Source: Chryseobacterium sp. C-71 (lineage in GTDB: Bacteria > Bacteroidota > Bacteroidia > Flavobacteriales > Weeksellaceae). From it: DNA of 64,000 nt. Shown piece by piece: positions 8,334 to 16,337 of the stretch. The notes beneath the pieces are model-generated. The model ran no database searches. It was not told the DNA's origin and was given only the letters and a program-made list of their open reading frames with translations. How positions within the stretch are numbered: position 1 is the stretch's first letter; every line of letters begins with the position of its first letter. Position numbers and translations under genes: made by a program. The stretch is taken from the NCBI RefSeq assembly GCF_020911865.1, contig NZ_CP087131.1, forward strand, positions 2,108,001 through 2,172,000. The letters run 5' to 3'.

Positions 8334-9858
8334 GGGCTTGATTTAAAATTTTCGATAAGCGCTCATCAATTAATTCTTTACCTAAAATTTCAGCACAGGT
8401 ATTGAATGCTCCAATTGTACAGCCTAAAATTCCGTGCATGTTAACTGATTGGCCTGTGAGGAAAAGGTTTTCAATCTTTGTGCGTGGCGAAACCATCGTT
8501 TTCAAAGGGTTTTCTGAACTTTTGATATAACCGTACATATTTCCTTCAAAACTTCCGATATAATCCCGATAAGACAAAGGTGAAGACGTATAAATATTTT
8601 TAATTGAGTTTCTTAAATTCGGAATCTTCTTTTCCAAAGCATCAATCATTTTTTCTGTTTTTTCCAGCTTGAATTTTTCGTATTGCTTTCCTCTTTCATT
8701 TTCTTCAACAACAGTATTTACGGTAGTTTCCCAAACTTTCACCTCATCAAAATTCATATAAGAAATGGCAGTTAAGCTTTCTGCAAATTCAGGATGATGT
8801 TTTGCAGGCGTGGAAGAAAGCATATAGGTTTCCGGCCACGATTTCTTATCGTAACGATAGGCATTCCATACTGCTTCTTCGGTCGAATAATGATAAAGAT
8901 TATAATTAAAATTTGAAATTGTCTGAGGTTTTAAAACCAAATAAACGCTAAAACACGACGAAACAGGTTCCCAGCTTAACACTCTGTTTAAGAAAGATTT
9001 CTTCAGTCTTTCTTCACCAATTAATTTAGTTAAAGAGCGAATTTCAATATTCGAAACAAACTTTTTAGCGAAATATTCTTTGCCTGATTTCGTTTTTACA
9101 GAACTTAAAACATTATTTTCATTAAAAATAATTTCAGCCACTTCTGAATGCTTGTGAATATCTGCTCCGTATTCTCTCAATTTACGGATTAAAAGTTTAG
9201 AAATCTGACTTCCTCCTTTCACGCATTTGTACGCACTTTGAATGTAAGAATTCACCGTTAAGGCGTGAACATAAAACGGAACATTTTCAGAATCTCCTGC
9301 ATATAAAAAATTAGAGCCTAATAAAACGGATTGCAGTTTTTTATTCTGAGTAATGGATTCGATGAATCTTTTGGTATTTAAATGGAGAATTTCTTCGCTA
9401 TAACTATCTTTTCCTACAATATTATATCTCGGAAAATGATTGCAGACACGCTGGATTTCTTCACAATAATTTTCTAAATTTTCTCTTTCTTCAGGAAAAT
9501 AGTTGGATAATTGCTCAACAAAATTGTCATATCCTTGAGCGTGCGGATATTCAATTTCATCATCTCCGAAAGTGATTTTATCATAGCCGTTTTCATCCAT
9601 TTTCTGGAGTTCCAGATCATTCATTATTTCCAGATAAGAAAAAAACTGATGTAGGTTTTGTCCTTTTGAAAGTCCTCCCAAATAGTGAACTCCTGTGTCG
9701 AAAATTAATTTATCTCTTGAAAATGTCTGCAAGTTTCCGCCATATTGATTGTTTTTCTCCAATACACAGACTTTCAAGCCTTCTTTCGCCAAAATAAGAG
9801 CCGAAACAAGACCTCCTATTCCGCTGCCGATAATCAATATGTCGTATGTTTTTTTCAA
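8323..9858 (-). CDS. Phytoene-desaturase-like FAD-dependent oxidoreductase
   Basis: This 511-residue flavoprotein of the CrtI/amine-oxidase superfamily has an N-terminal dinucleotide fold (GSGIGG at residues 11-16, followed by VLEKNNQYGG). The C-terminal segment has the family's FLTGQSVNMHGILGC-type FAD-contacting stretch. Homologues desaturate or isomerise long conjugated lipids. No phytoene synthase is in the window, so carotenoid synthesis is not indicated here, and a role in the polyene pathway is more likely. It overlaps the C45 gene and is separated from the acyltransferase gene by a repeat-bearing spacer. Confidence 0.78.
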   Translation of the reverse strand: MKKTYDILIIGSGIGGLVSALILAKEGLKVCVLEKNNQYGGNLQTFSRDKLIFDTGVHYLGGLSKGQNLHQFFSYLEIMNDLELQKMDENGYDKITFGDDEIEYPHAQGYDNFVEQLSNYFPEERENLENYCEEIQRVCNHFPRYNIVGKDSYSEEILHLNTKRFIESITQNKKLQSVLLGSNFLYAGDSENVPFYVHALTVNSYIQSAYKCVKGGSQISKLLIRKLREYGADIHKHSEVAEIIFNENNVLSSVKTKSGKEYFAKKFVSNIEIRSLTKLIGEERLKKSFLNRVLSWEPVSSCFSVYLVLKPQTISNFNYNLYHYSTEEAVWNAYRYDKKSWPETYMLSSTPAKHHPEFAESLTAISYMNFDEVKVWETTVNTVVEENERGKQYEKFKLEKTEKMIDALEKKIPNLRNSIKNIYTSSPLSYRDYIGSFEGNMYGYIKSSENPLKTMVSPRTKIENLFLTGQSVNMHGILGCTIGAFNTCAEILGKELIDERLSKILNQAHEK

Positions 9859-9952
9859 CTTTTGGATGTATCTTCTAATGATAGGAATTCATCCCATCCT
9901 TTGCTAAATCGTCCTTTCAGGGATTTTAAATGCTCATAAATTTTGAATTGCA

Positions 9953-10040
9953 CGCAGCCCGACTTGAGCTGAAATCCTTTTTTCGCCTTGGGAAAAGCCT
10001 TGGCAAAAAAGATTGGGAGCGGAAGGCGGAATAGCTGCCC
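9953..10040. repeat. Flavobacterial palindromic intergenic element (GCAGCCCG...GCTGCCC type)
   Basis: The element begins with GCAGCCCGACTTGAGCTG, continues to AAATCCTTTTTT, has a central arm pair around CCTTGGGAAAAGCCTTGG, then AAAAAAGATTGGGAGCGG, and ends with GGAATAGCTGCCC. The T-run and A-run and the CAGCC/GGCTG-like ends can fold into a long stem. I recall similar elements as widespread in flavobacterial genomes. It lies between two minus-strand genes of the pigment cluster and contains no ORF. Confidence 0.65.
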
Positions 10041-10055
10041 TAAAAATATTGAAAA

Positions 10056-10940
10056 TTAATCAATATCATCCCAAAAATCGAAATAGTTGAACCATTGAAG
10101 CGGATATTTCTGAATCATTGATTCAAGATTCTTAGTGTAAGAGTTCAAAAGTCCCTGCGCATCACGTTTTTTCACGTTTTCAGCAATTCTCGCATACAAA
10201 TGATAATGTAGATTTTTTTCTTTCATCACATAGACATAAACCACCGGAACGCCTAATCTTGAAGCAATAAGGAACGGACCTGCAGGAAATTTTGCACTTT
10301 TTCCTAATAAATCTCCCTCAAGAAATTTTGAACCTTCAAAATAACGATCGCCTGTAAAGCAAATCAATTCGTTCTTAGATAAAGCCTCATTGATGTTAAA
10401 AATATGCGACATGTCGTCTTTCACGTAGATGAATTTAATGTTGCTCTGTTTTACAGAAACACTTTCAAGATATTCTTTAATTACCGTAACTTCCTGATCT
10501 GTAGTAACTAAATTAATCTGACAATCGAAATCAATTTCGGCAAAAAAATGTTCTGCAATTTCGAAATTCCCGATGTGGGCACTGATGAGAACTCCGCCTT
10601 TTTTTTCTGCTAAAAGATTTCTGAGATTTTCTATTCCGTCGAATTCGTAGGTGTATTTATTTCTTAAACCTGCAGAAATTGCGGTTTTGTCAATAAGAAT
10701 CGTTCCAAAAGTAAAATAACTTTTAAACAGAGAAATTTTCGTTTTCCAAAACCCATAATTGAGTCTTTTTTGGAAGTAATAGCGGTAATATTTATTGCTG
10801 TTTTTTTCGAATAGAAAATAGTAGAAAGCTACGAAATAAAGAACAAAATAAGAACTTCGGATTCCCATATTTCTAATGGACCAGACAAAGATTCTGTAAC
10901 CTAAGATGGTGCCTTTAGATTTGCCTTTCCACTTGTTCAT
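10056..10940 (-). CDS. LpxL-like lysophospholipid/lipid A acyltransferase
   Basis: With the start at 10940 the product has 294 residues (MNKWKGKSKG...). A longer reading from 10979 would take its first 13 codons from a dispersed repeat and is less likely. The family motif SAHIGNFE supplies the HX4E acyltransfer dyad, and a basic aromatic-rich segment precedes it. Such enzymes transfer acyl chains from ACP to a lipid acceptor at the inner membrane. Aryl-polyene clusters usually contain one, believed to attach the polyene acyl chain to its lipid anchor, which fits the ACP gene immediately upstream. Confidence 0.82.
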   Translation of the reverse strand: MNKWKGKSKGTILGYRIFVWSIRNMGIRSSYFVLYFVAFYYFLFEKNSNKYYRYYFQKRLNYGFWKTKISLFKSYFTFGTILIDKTAISAGLRNKYTYEFDGIENLRNLLAEKKGGVLISAHIGNFEIAEHFFAEIDFDCQINLVTTDQEVTVIKEYLESVSVKQSNIKFIYVKDDMSHIFNINEALSKNELICFTGDRYFEGSKFLEGDLLGKSAKFPAGPFLIASRLGVPVVYVYVMKEKNLHYHLYARIAENVKKRDAQGLLNSYTKNLESMIQKYPLQWFNYFDFWDDID

Positions 10941-10951
10941 AATTTTAATTT

Positions 10952-11012
10952 GACAATGTATCAGTGTAACAATATTCAAACATTGGTAAACTTATACATC
11001 GTTACATTATTT
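10952..11012. repeat. Dispersed repeat (copy 1 of a pair flanking the ACP/KS genes)
   Basis: This spacer shares GACAATGTATCAG, a TAACAAT block, ATTGGTAA and the ending GTTACATTATTTA with the spacer at 12529-12603. The two copies lie on either side of the ACP-ketosynthase gene pair in the same orientation. This copy extends towards the acyltransferase start region and explains the spurious upstream extension of that ORF. Confidence 0.65.
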
Positions 11013-11035
11013 AAGAGTAAATATTTAATCGACAA

Positions 11036-11302
11036 TTAAGCTTTTTTTTCAGTGATTTTATTTTCGATTGTCGAGTAGAAATCGTCGAAAGTGACGATAT
11101 TTTTGAAATCGGCTTCACCTAATTTCACGCCAAAATTGGATTCGATGACCACCACTAAATCGATATAATCTAAACTGTCTAAACCCAAAGTCTTTTTAAA
11201 ATGGGCATCATTGCTGATCTCATCACCATCTACCTCAAATTCATTTATTAAAAAATCATTCGCAATGGCAACAATTTTTTCTCTTTCCATGTTTTTACTC
11301 AA
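11036..11302 (-). CDS. Acyl carrier protein
   Basis: This is an 88-residue acidic protein with the phosphopantetheine attachment motif GLDSLD at Ser43, typical ACP length and a four-helix pattern. It would carry the growing aryl-polyene chain for the KS, KR and DH enzymes encoded around it. The start at 11302 overlaps the ketosynthase gene by 8 nt. A second in-frame ATG at 11290 lies just after the ketosynthase stop and is also possible. The gene order KS-ACP-acyltransferase suits loading and off-loading of one dedicated chain. Confidence 0.9.
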   Translation of the reverse strand: MSKNMEREKIVAIANDFLINEFEVDGDEISNDAHFKKTLGLDSLDYIDLVVVIESNFGVKLGEADFKNIVTFDDFYSTIENKITEKKA

Positions 11303-12515
11303 ATTTTTTAACGATTAATGCAGAATTTGTTCCTCCGAATCCGAAAGAATTCGACAAAAATACGTCAATTTTTTGATTTTTAGTTTCGGAGATTAAATTT
11401 ATCTTTTTTGCGTCTTCATCAGGGTTTTCTAAATTGATGTTCGGAGCCACAAAATCGTTTTGCATCATCAGAATAGAATAGATTACTTCACTTGCACCCG
11501 CCATCCAGCATTCGTGACCGGTCATTGATTTGGTCGAGCTTACAGGAACTTCGCTTCCGAAAATCTCATGGATAGCTTTTGCTTCGTTGGCGTCGCCGAT
11601 CGGTGTTGAAGTCGCATGAGCATTGATGTAGTCGATATCTTTCACTTCGAGACCGGATTGTTTTAAAGCGCGGTTCATTGCCAAAGCGGGACCGTCAATA
11701 TTTGGGGTAGAAATATGTCCGCCGTTTGAAGAAAATCCGTAACCAACGATTTCTGCGATGATATTGGCACCTCTTTTTTGAGCTGATTCTAAACTTTCCA
11801 CAATTAAAGAAGCTGCTCCGCCACTTGGAATTAAGCCATCTCTTCCTGAGTCGAAAGGTCTTGACGCTTTGGTTGGCTCATCTTCTCTCACTGAAAAAAC
11901 GCCCAAACCATCGAAGCTTGCCATTGAATATTTATTGGTTTCCTGGGCACCGCCACAAACGATGATGTCCTGAAAACCGTTTTTAATCATCATATAAGCC
12001 AATCCCAAAGAATGAGAACCGCTTGCGCAAGCTGCACTGATGGTTAAATTGATTCCTCTTAATTTAAAAATCGTAGAAAGATTCATCGTCACAGTGGAAT
12101 TCATCGATTTAAAAATCGCTCCTGAACCCATTAAAGTGGTATCTTTTTTCTCTCTTGCAATGTCGATCGATTCTACTACGGCCTTAGAAACGCTGTCGTT
12201 TCCGTATAAAATTCCGACTTCTTTTTGGTCTAAAAAGTCCTGAGTTATATTCGCCTGTTGTAAAGCATCGAGTGTTGCAATGTATGCATACTCGCTTTCT
12301 TCACCCATGCTTATACGCTGGCGTCTGTTGAGGAGATTTTTCAAGTCAGGCTTGGGAACAACTCCGCTAAGACCAGACCTGAAACCAAATTCTTTTCTCT
12401 CATCGACTAAAACGATTCCGGACTTACCATTATACAGGGATTCTTTCACTTCTTCCAAAGAAGTTCCGATGCAAGAATAAATTCCCATTCCGGTAATGAC
12501 TACCCTATTTTCCAT
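11295..12515 (-). CDS. FabF-type beta-ketoacyl-ACP synthase
   Basis: This 406-residue condensing enzyme has its catalytic triad intact: Cys163 in SAACASGSHS, His300 in INAHATSTP, and Lys329 with His334 in STKSMTGHE. FabF-like enzymes perform decarboxylative Claisen condensation with malonyl-ACP. It lies between the fabG-like gene and the ACP gene, overlapping the latter. Together with the heterodimeric KS at the left edge this gives the pathway at least two condensing systems, for instance one for priming or early cycles and one for extension. Which does what cannot be read from sequence. Confidence 0.88.
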   Translation of the reverse strand: MENRVVITGMGIYSCIGTSLEEVKESLYNGKSGIVLVDERKEFGFRSGLSGVVPKPDLKNLLNRRQRISMGEESEYAYIATLDALQQANITQDFLDQKEVGILYGNDSVSKAVVESIDIAREKKDTTLMGSGAIFKSMNSTVTMNLSTIFKLRGINLTISAACASGSHSLGLAYMMIKNGFQDIIVCGGAQETNKYSMASFDGLGVFSVREDEPTKASRPFDSGRDGLIPSGGAASLIVESLESAQKRGANIIAEIVGYGFSSNGGHISTPNIDGPALAMNRALKQSGLEVKDIDYINAHATSTPIGDANEAKAIHEIFGSEVPVSSTKSMTGHECWMAGASEVIYSILMMQNDFVAPNINLENPDEDAKKINLISETKNQKIDVFLSNSFGFGGTNSALIVKKFE

Positions 12516-12528
12516 CTTTTTAAATTTA

Positions 12529-12603
12529 ACAATGTATCAGTCTAGCAATGTAACAATTTACATATTGGTAACCTGGTACATTATTATATTGTTACATTAT
12601 TTA
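12529..12603. repeat. Dispersed repeat (copy 2 of a pair flanking the ACP/KS genes)
   Basis: This copy is related to 10952-11012: AACAATGTATCAG, AGCAATGTAACAAT, ATATTGGTAA and the same ending GTTACATTATTTA. The right end runs into the stop codon of the fabG-like gene (12601-12603), so the insertion may have set or replaced the end of that reading frame. Confidence 0.6.
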
Positions 12604-13332
12604 CGAATAAATTCCTCCGTTAATATTAATAATTTCTCCTGTGATGTATGAAGATTTTTTTGACACTAAAAAAGCGACCAAATCTGCCACTTCTTCCGCT
12701 TCGCCAAATCTATTTGCCGGAATCATGGCTTTCAATTCATCTTCGTTGAAATCCTGAGTCATATCGGTTTTAATGAAACCTGGTGCAACTGCATTCACTG
12801 TGATATTTCTCTTGGCAACTTCCTGAGCGAGAGCTTTTGTAACTCCGACCAAAGCTCCTTTCGCAGCTGAATAATTGGTTTGTCCGGCTGTTCCTTTTAC
12901 CCCAGAAACTGAAACCATATTGATGATTCTGCCGTATTTGTTTCTCAACAATTTCTGAATGAAGAAATTGGTCACATTATAAAAACCATTTAAACTCGTG
13001 TTAATCACAGAGTTCCAATCCTCACTCGGCATCCACATAAATAATCCGTCTCTTGTGATTCCGGCATTGTTGACAATGACCTCAACTATAGATTTTGGAT
13101 TATTTTCCTGCCATTTATTTAAAACTTTTTGAGTTTCCTCAGCGTTTCCTACATCGAATTTAAGAATTTCTCCTGTAGAACCCAACTCTTCAACTTTGGC
13201 TAAAGTTTCCTTTGCTGCAGCTTCATTGGAAGTGTAATTAATTAAAATATGATAATTTTTCTCTTCAGCCAGTTTTATACAGATTGCTCTTCCGATTCCA
13301 CGGGAACCACCTGTTATGATTGCACATTTCAT
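12601..13332 (-). CDS. FabG-type 3-oxoacyl-ACP reductase
   Basis: This 243-residue short-chain dehydrogenase has the NADP(H)-binding GGSRGIG near residue 8, NNAG near 88-91 and the catalytic set Ser141, Tyr154 and Lys158 (YSAAK). It would reduce the 3-oxoacyl-ACP made by the ketosynthases to 3-hydroxyacyl-ACP, the substrate for the dehydratase. It sits directly upstream of the KS, ACP and acyltransferase genes on the minus strand, so it is most likely the pathway's own ketoreductase rather than the primary fatty-acid enzyme. Confidence 0.88.
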   Translation of the reverse strand: MKCAIITGGSRGIGRAICIKLAEEKNYHILINYTSNEAAAKETLAKVEELGSTGEILKFDVGNAEETQKVLNKWQENNPKSIVEVIVNNAGITRDGLFMWMPSEDWNSVINTSLNGFYNVTNFFIQKLLRNKYGRIINMVSVSGVKGTAGQTNYSAAKGALVGVTKALAQEVAKRNITVNAVAPGFIKTDMTQDFNEDELKAMIPANRFGEAEEVADLVAFLVSKKSSYITGEIININGGIYS

Positions 13333-13352
13333 GTGTAGTTTTTATGTTTAAT

Positions 13353-13451
13353 TGTTGAACCCTTTCAGGGTTCGGATTGCTTTTTTCAATCTTGTTTCCA
13401 TAGGTTCCCCTACGACTATTCATATTGAACCCTTCGGGTTCACAATTTGAA
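13353..13451. repeat. Paired-hairpin intergenic repeat (GAACCCTTTCAGGGTTC type)
   Basis: Two short hairpins, GAACCCTTTCAGGGTTC (13357-13373) and GAACCCTTCGGGTTC (13427-13441), flank a middle stretch with CATAGGTTCCCCTACGAC. The element fills the spacer between the lyase and reductase genes and has no ORF. A smaller AAACCTTTTAGGGTTT hairpin at about 23112-23127 is similar in style. It could also slow or terminate transcription leaving the lyase gene. Confidence 0.6.
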
Positions 13452-13455
13452 TGCT

Positions 13456-14973
13456 TTATTTTTTCAAGTAATCTTTTACCTTTTGCAAATAAGGATACAT
13501 CACCATATCATTTGAAAATGCAGGAATAATTTTTCTAATTTCATCGTACAATTCTTTTGTTGAAGACGAAACTTTATCTTTAAAACCAAGATATTCTATC
13601 GCCTGAACAACAGTAATGGCTTCAATCGCCAACACTTCAAAAGCATTTTCAATTACTTTTCTGCAAATCACTGCAGCATTCGTTCCCATGCTTACAATAT
13701 CCTGATTATCATTATTATTAGGTATACTGTGAACGTACATCGAATTCGATAACATCTGGCTTTCTGCCGTTGTTGAAGTCGCCGTAAACTGAACGCCTTG
13801 CATTCCAAAATTGAAACCTAATTTACCCAAATTTACGAAAGGAGGCAAGATTTCGTTGATTTTTGAATTCAAAAGATAATTCAATTGTCTTTCTGCCAAC
13901 ATTGTCAGTTTTGTCACGACAATTTTAAGCTTATCCATTTCCAAAGAAATATAATCTCCGTGGAAGTTTCCGCCGTGGTAAACATGTTTGTCTGCAACGT
14001 TAATGATTGGGTTATCGTTTGCCGAGTTGATTTCGTTTTCTAAAACTTTCTCTGTATATTCTAAAGTATCTAAAACCGGACCTAAAATCTGAGGAATACA
14101 TCTCAAAGAATAATATTCCTGTACTTTTTCTTTGAAAACCTTTTCCTGTTCTTCAAAGTGAGTGTATAAATGATCTGCTCTTTTTCTGATTAATTTACTA
14201 TCGGCTAAATGACTACGCATTTTTTCTGCAATTTTTTGCTGACCTGCGTGAAGCTTTGTTCCGTTCAGTACTTCTGAAAAATGGTCATCGTATGCCTGAA
14301 CAATTTCGTTGATAGCACAAGATAATTTAATTGAAATTTCTATTAACTGATTGGCTTTGTACGCATTAACAATTCCAATTCCTGACATCACAGAAGTTCC
14401 GTTCATTAACGCTAAACCTTCACGAATTTCAACCTGAATTGGTTCCAAACTTTCAGTTTCAAAAACTTCTTTGGTCGATTTTCTTTCTCCTTTATAGAAA
14501 ACTTCACCTTCGCCAATTAAAACTAAAGCTAAATGTGCCAATTGTACCAAGTCTCCACTTGCTCCTACTCCGCCGTGTTCAAAAATCAACGGCGTAATAT
14601 CTCTGTTTATTAATTCTTTAAGTAAATTCACGACAGATTCATGAACTCCTGAATTTCCTAATGACAAAGTGTTCAATCTTGCCAACATACAAGCTTTCAC
14701 TTCATCGGCAGGAAGCGGATTTCCGATACCCGAAGAATGGCTTCTGATTAAATTATATTGAAGTTGATGCGTATCTTCATCACTGATTTTAAACTGAGCC
14801 ATCGGTCCGAAACCAGTGTTCACTCCATAAATCACTTTATTTTTTGAAAATTCTTTCAGAAAAGAAAAACTCTCATTCACTCTTTGGAGAATTGACAGAT
14901 CTAATTCTATGCTTTCATTTTCGATAATAATTCTCTGAAAATCTTTCAGTTCTAAAAATTTATTTATTTTCAT
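13456..14973 (-). CDS. Tyrosine ammonia-lyase (aromatic amino acid lyase, MIO enzyme)
   Basis: This 505-residue lyase self-assembles its MIO prosthetic group from Ala138-Ser139-Gly140 in GGVGASGDLVQL. Catalytic Tyr49 sits in VIYGVNTGFGP. From memory the protein is very similar along its length to the characterised Flavobacterium johnsoniae TAL, including the NLIRSHSSG selectivity segment. It would convert tyrosine to 4-coumarate, the aryl starter of flexirubin. The selectivity pair is Ser78-His79, which resembles histidine ammonia-lyases, so automatic annotation as hutH is a likely error. No hutU, hutI or hutG lies nearby, and the neighbours are a KS, an ACP, a reductase and a CoA-ligase-like gene. 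Confidence 0.88.
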   Translation of the reverse strand: MKINKFLELKDFQRIIIENESIELDLSILQRVNESFSFLKEFSKNKVIYGVNTGFGPMAQFKISDEDTHQLQYNLIRSHSSGIGNPLPADEVKACMLARLNTLSLGNSGVHESVVNLLKELINRDITPLIFEHGGVGASGDLVQLAHLALVLIGEGEVFYKGERKSTKEVFETESLEPIQVEIREGLALMNGTSVMSGIGIVNAYKANQLIEISIKLSCAINEIVQAYDDHFSEVLNGTKLHAGQQKIAEKMRSHLADSKLIRKRADHLYTHFEEQEKVFKEKVQEYYSLRCIPQILGPVLDTLEYTEKVLENEINSANDNPIINVADKHVYHGGNFHGDYISLEMDKLKIVVTKLTMLAERQLNYLLNSKINEILPPFVNLGKLGFNFGMQGVQFTATSTTAESQMLSNSMYVHSIPNNNDNQDIVSMGTNAAVICRKVIENAFEVLAIEAITVVQAIEYLGFKDKVSSSTKELYDEIRKIIPAFSNDMVMYPYLQKVKDYLKK

Positions 14974-15021
14974 TAATTAAAGTAATAAGAGATAATTTTG
15001 TAAGATATAATTAATTGTCAC

Positions 15022-15039
15022 TAATTTTGCGCAAAGATA
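15022..15039. promoter_or_regulatory. Overlapping divergent promoter core (two -7 boxes face to face)
   Basis: On the plus strand TAATTTTG (15022-15029) matches the Bacteroidetes -7 consensus TAnnTTTG, with TTTG (14997-15000) 21 nt upstream as a -33 element. On the minus strand TATCTTTG (15039-15032) is an equally good -7 box for the lyase gene. The 3' halves of the boxes meet in the palindrome TTTGCGCAAA, so both transcripts start within about 15 bp and polymerase can probably occupy only one direction at a time. Confidence 0.6.
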
Positions 15040-15057
15040 AAAAGTTTTATTAAACAA

Positions 15058-16302
15058 ATGGACAAAGAAATTGTTGATGTTTTGGTAATTGGAGCTGGGC
15101 CTTCAGGATGCGTCTCTTCTGCTTATTTGAAGAAGAACAATATCAACGTAAAAGTGGTTGAAAAAACAAAATTCCCAAGACTTGTAGTGGGTGAAAGCCT
15201 TATTCCGAGAGTAATGGATCATTTTGATGAAGCCGGACTGTTTTCCGCTTTAGATAAAATGGGCTTTGAAAAGAAATTGGGAGCTCGTTTTATGCGAGGA
15301 AATGAAGTTTGTATTTTCGATTTCAGCAACAAATTTGGTGAAGGATGGGACTGGACATGGCAGGTTCCGAGAGCTGACTTTGACAATACTTTGGCTCAGG
15401 AGGTGATTAATAAAGGAGTTGATCTTGAATTTGAAACTGAAGTAATCGGAATTGAATTTAACGGAACAGATTCTATCACAACTGTCAAAAACAGAGACGG
15501 AAAAACAAAGGAAATTCATGCAAAATTTGTAATCGACTCGAGCGGTTACGGAAGAGTTCTTCCAAGACTTTTAGATTTAGAGAAACCTTCGAAGCTGTCT
15601 CCGCACTCTGCGATTTTTGCTCATGTAGAGGATATTAACAGAGAAGAAGGTGAAGAAGGAACTTTAATTTCATTTGATATTATAGAAACGGAAGTTTGGC
15701 TTTGGGTTATTCCTTTTTCTAACGGAAATACGAGCGTAGGAATTGTCGGACCTACTGAATATATTGACAAATTATCTGAAAGCGGCGATGCTGCGGAGGC
15801 CTTGAGAAAAGCAATTTCTCTATCAGATTATTATGTAAAACGTTTCGGAGAGGTAGAATTTTTATTTGAACCGAGACATTTGAAAGACTATTCATGTTCG
15901 GTAAAAAAATTATTCGGAGACGGATTTGCTTTGACTGGAAATGCCTCTGAATTCCTTGATCCTGTCTTTTCATCAGGAATGGCATTTGCCACAGAAGGCG
16001 GAATGACTGCCGCAAAACTGGCAATCAGACAATTGAAAGGTGAGAAAGTAGATTGGCAAACAGAGTTTGCTGATTATATATTATACGGTGTTAACGTTTT
16101 TACAACGTATGTAAAAGAATGGTATACCGGAAATCTTCAGGAATTGTTTTTCCATCAGCCGGAAAACCCTGATGTGAAAAGAAAAATATGTGCCGTTTTG
16201 GCGGGATATGTCTGGGACAAAAAAAATACATTTGTGAGAATACACGATACGGCAATTGTCAACTTAGCTAATTTCATTAAAACAGAAAAAGAAAAAGCAT
16301 AA
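15058..16302 (+). CDS. Flavin-dependent halogenase/hydroxylase-like enzyme of the pigment cluster
   Basis: This 414-residue FAD enzyme of the tryptophan-halogenase superfamily has GAGPSG at residues 12-17 and GESLIP at 45-50. A lysine pair at 72-73 before LGARF lies where carrier-bound-substrate halogenases keep a catalytic lysine. WLWVIP at 214-219 fits the WxWxIP signature associated with halogenases. Flexirubins are known in chlorinated and hydroxylated forms, so it likely modifies the aryl ring made by the divergently transcribed lyase. The choice between chlorination and hydroxylation cannot be settled from sequence. A perfect hairpin directly follows the stop codon. Confidence 0.72.
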   Translation: MDKEIVDVLVIGAGPSGCVSSAYLKKNNINVKVVEKTKFPRLVVGESLIPRVMDHFDEAGLFSALDKMGFEKKLGARFMRGNEVCIFDFSNKFGEGWDWTWQVPRADFDNTLAQEVINKGVDLEFETEVIGIEFNGTDSITTVKNRDGKTKEIHAKFVIDSSGYGRVLPRLLDLEKPSKLSPHSAIFAHVEDINREEGEEGTLISFDIIETEVWLWVIPFSNGNTSVGIVGPTEYIDKLSESGDAAEALRKAISLSDYYVKRFGEVEFLFEPRHLKDYSCSVKKLFGDGFALTGNASEFLDPVFSSGMAFATEGGMTAAKLAIRQLKGEKVDWQTEFADYILYGVNVFTTYVKEWYTGNLQELFFHQPENPDVKRKICAVLAGYVWDKKNTFVRIHDTAIVNLANFIKTEKEKA

Positions 16303-16336
16303 CAAGAGCGGTCTGAAATTTCAGACCGCTCTTGTT
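16301..16336. terminator. Bidirectional terminator hairpin
   Basis: A perfect 36-bp palindrome (arm AACAAGAGCGGTCTGAAA) begins at the stop codon of the flavoenzyme gene and ends 2 nt before the stop of the convergent ligase gene. It can end transcription from both sides. Confidence 0.85.
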
Positions 16337-16337
16337 G

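Noticed and set aside
13456..14973. Histidine ammonia-lyase for histidine breakdown (hutH)
   Set aside because: There are no hut genes nearby, the gene is within the pigment cluster, and the protein resembles flavobacterial tyrosine ammonia-lyase.
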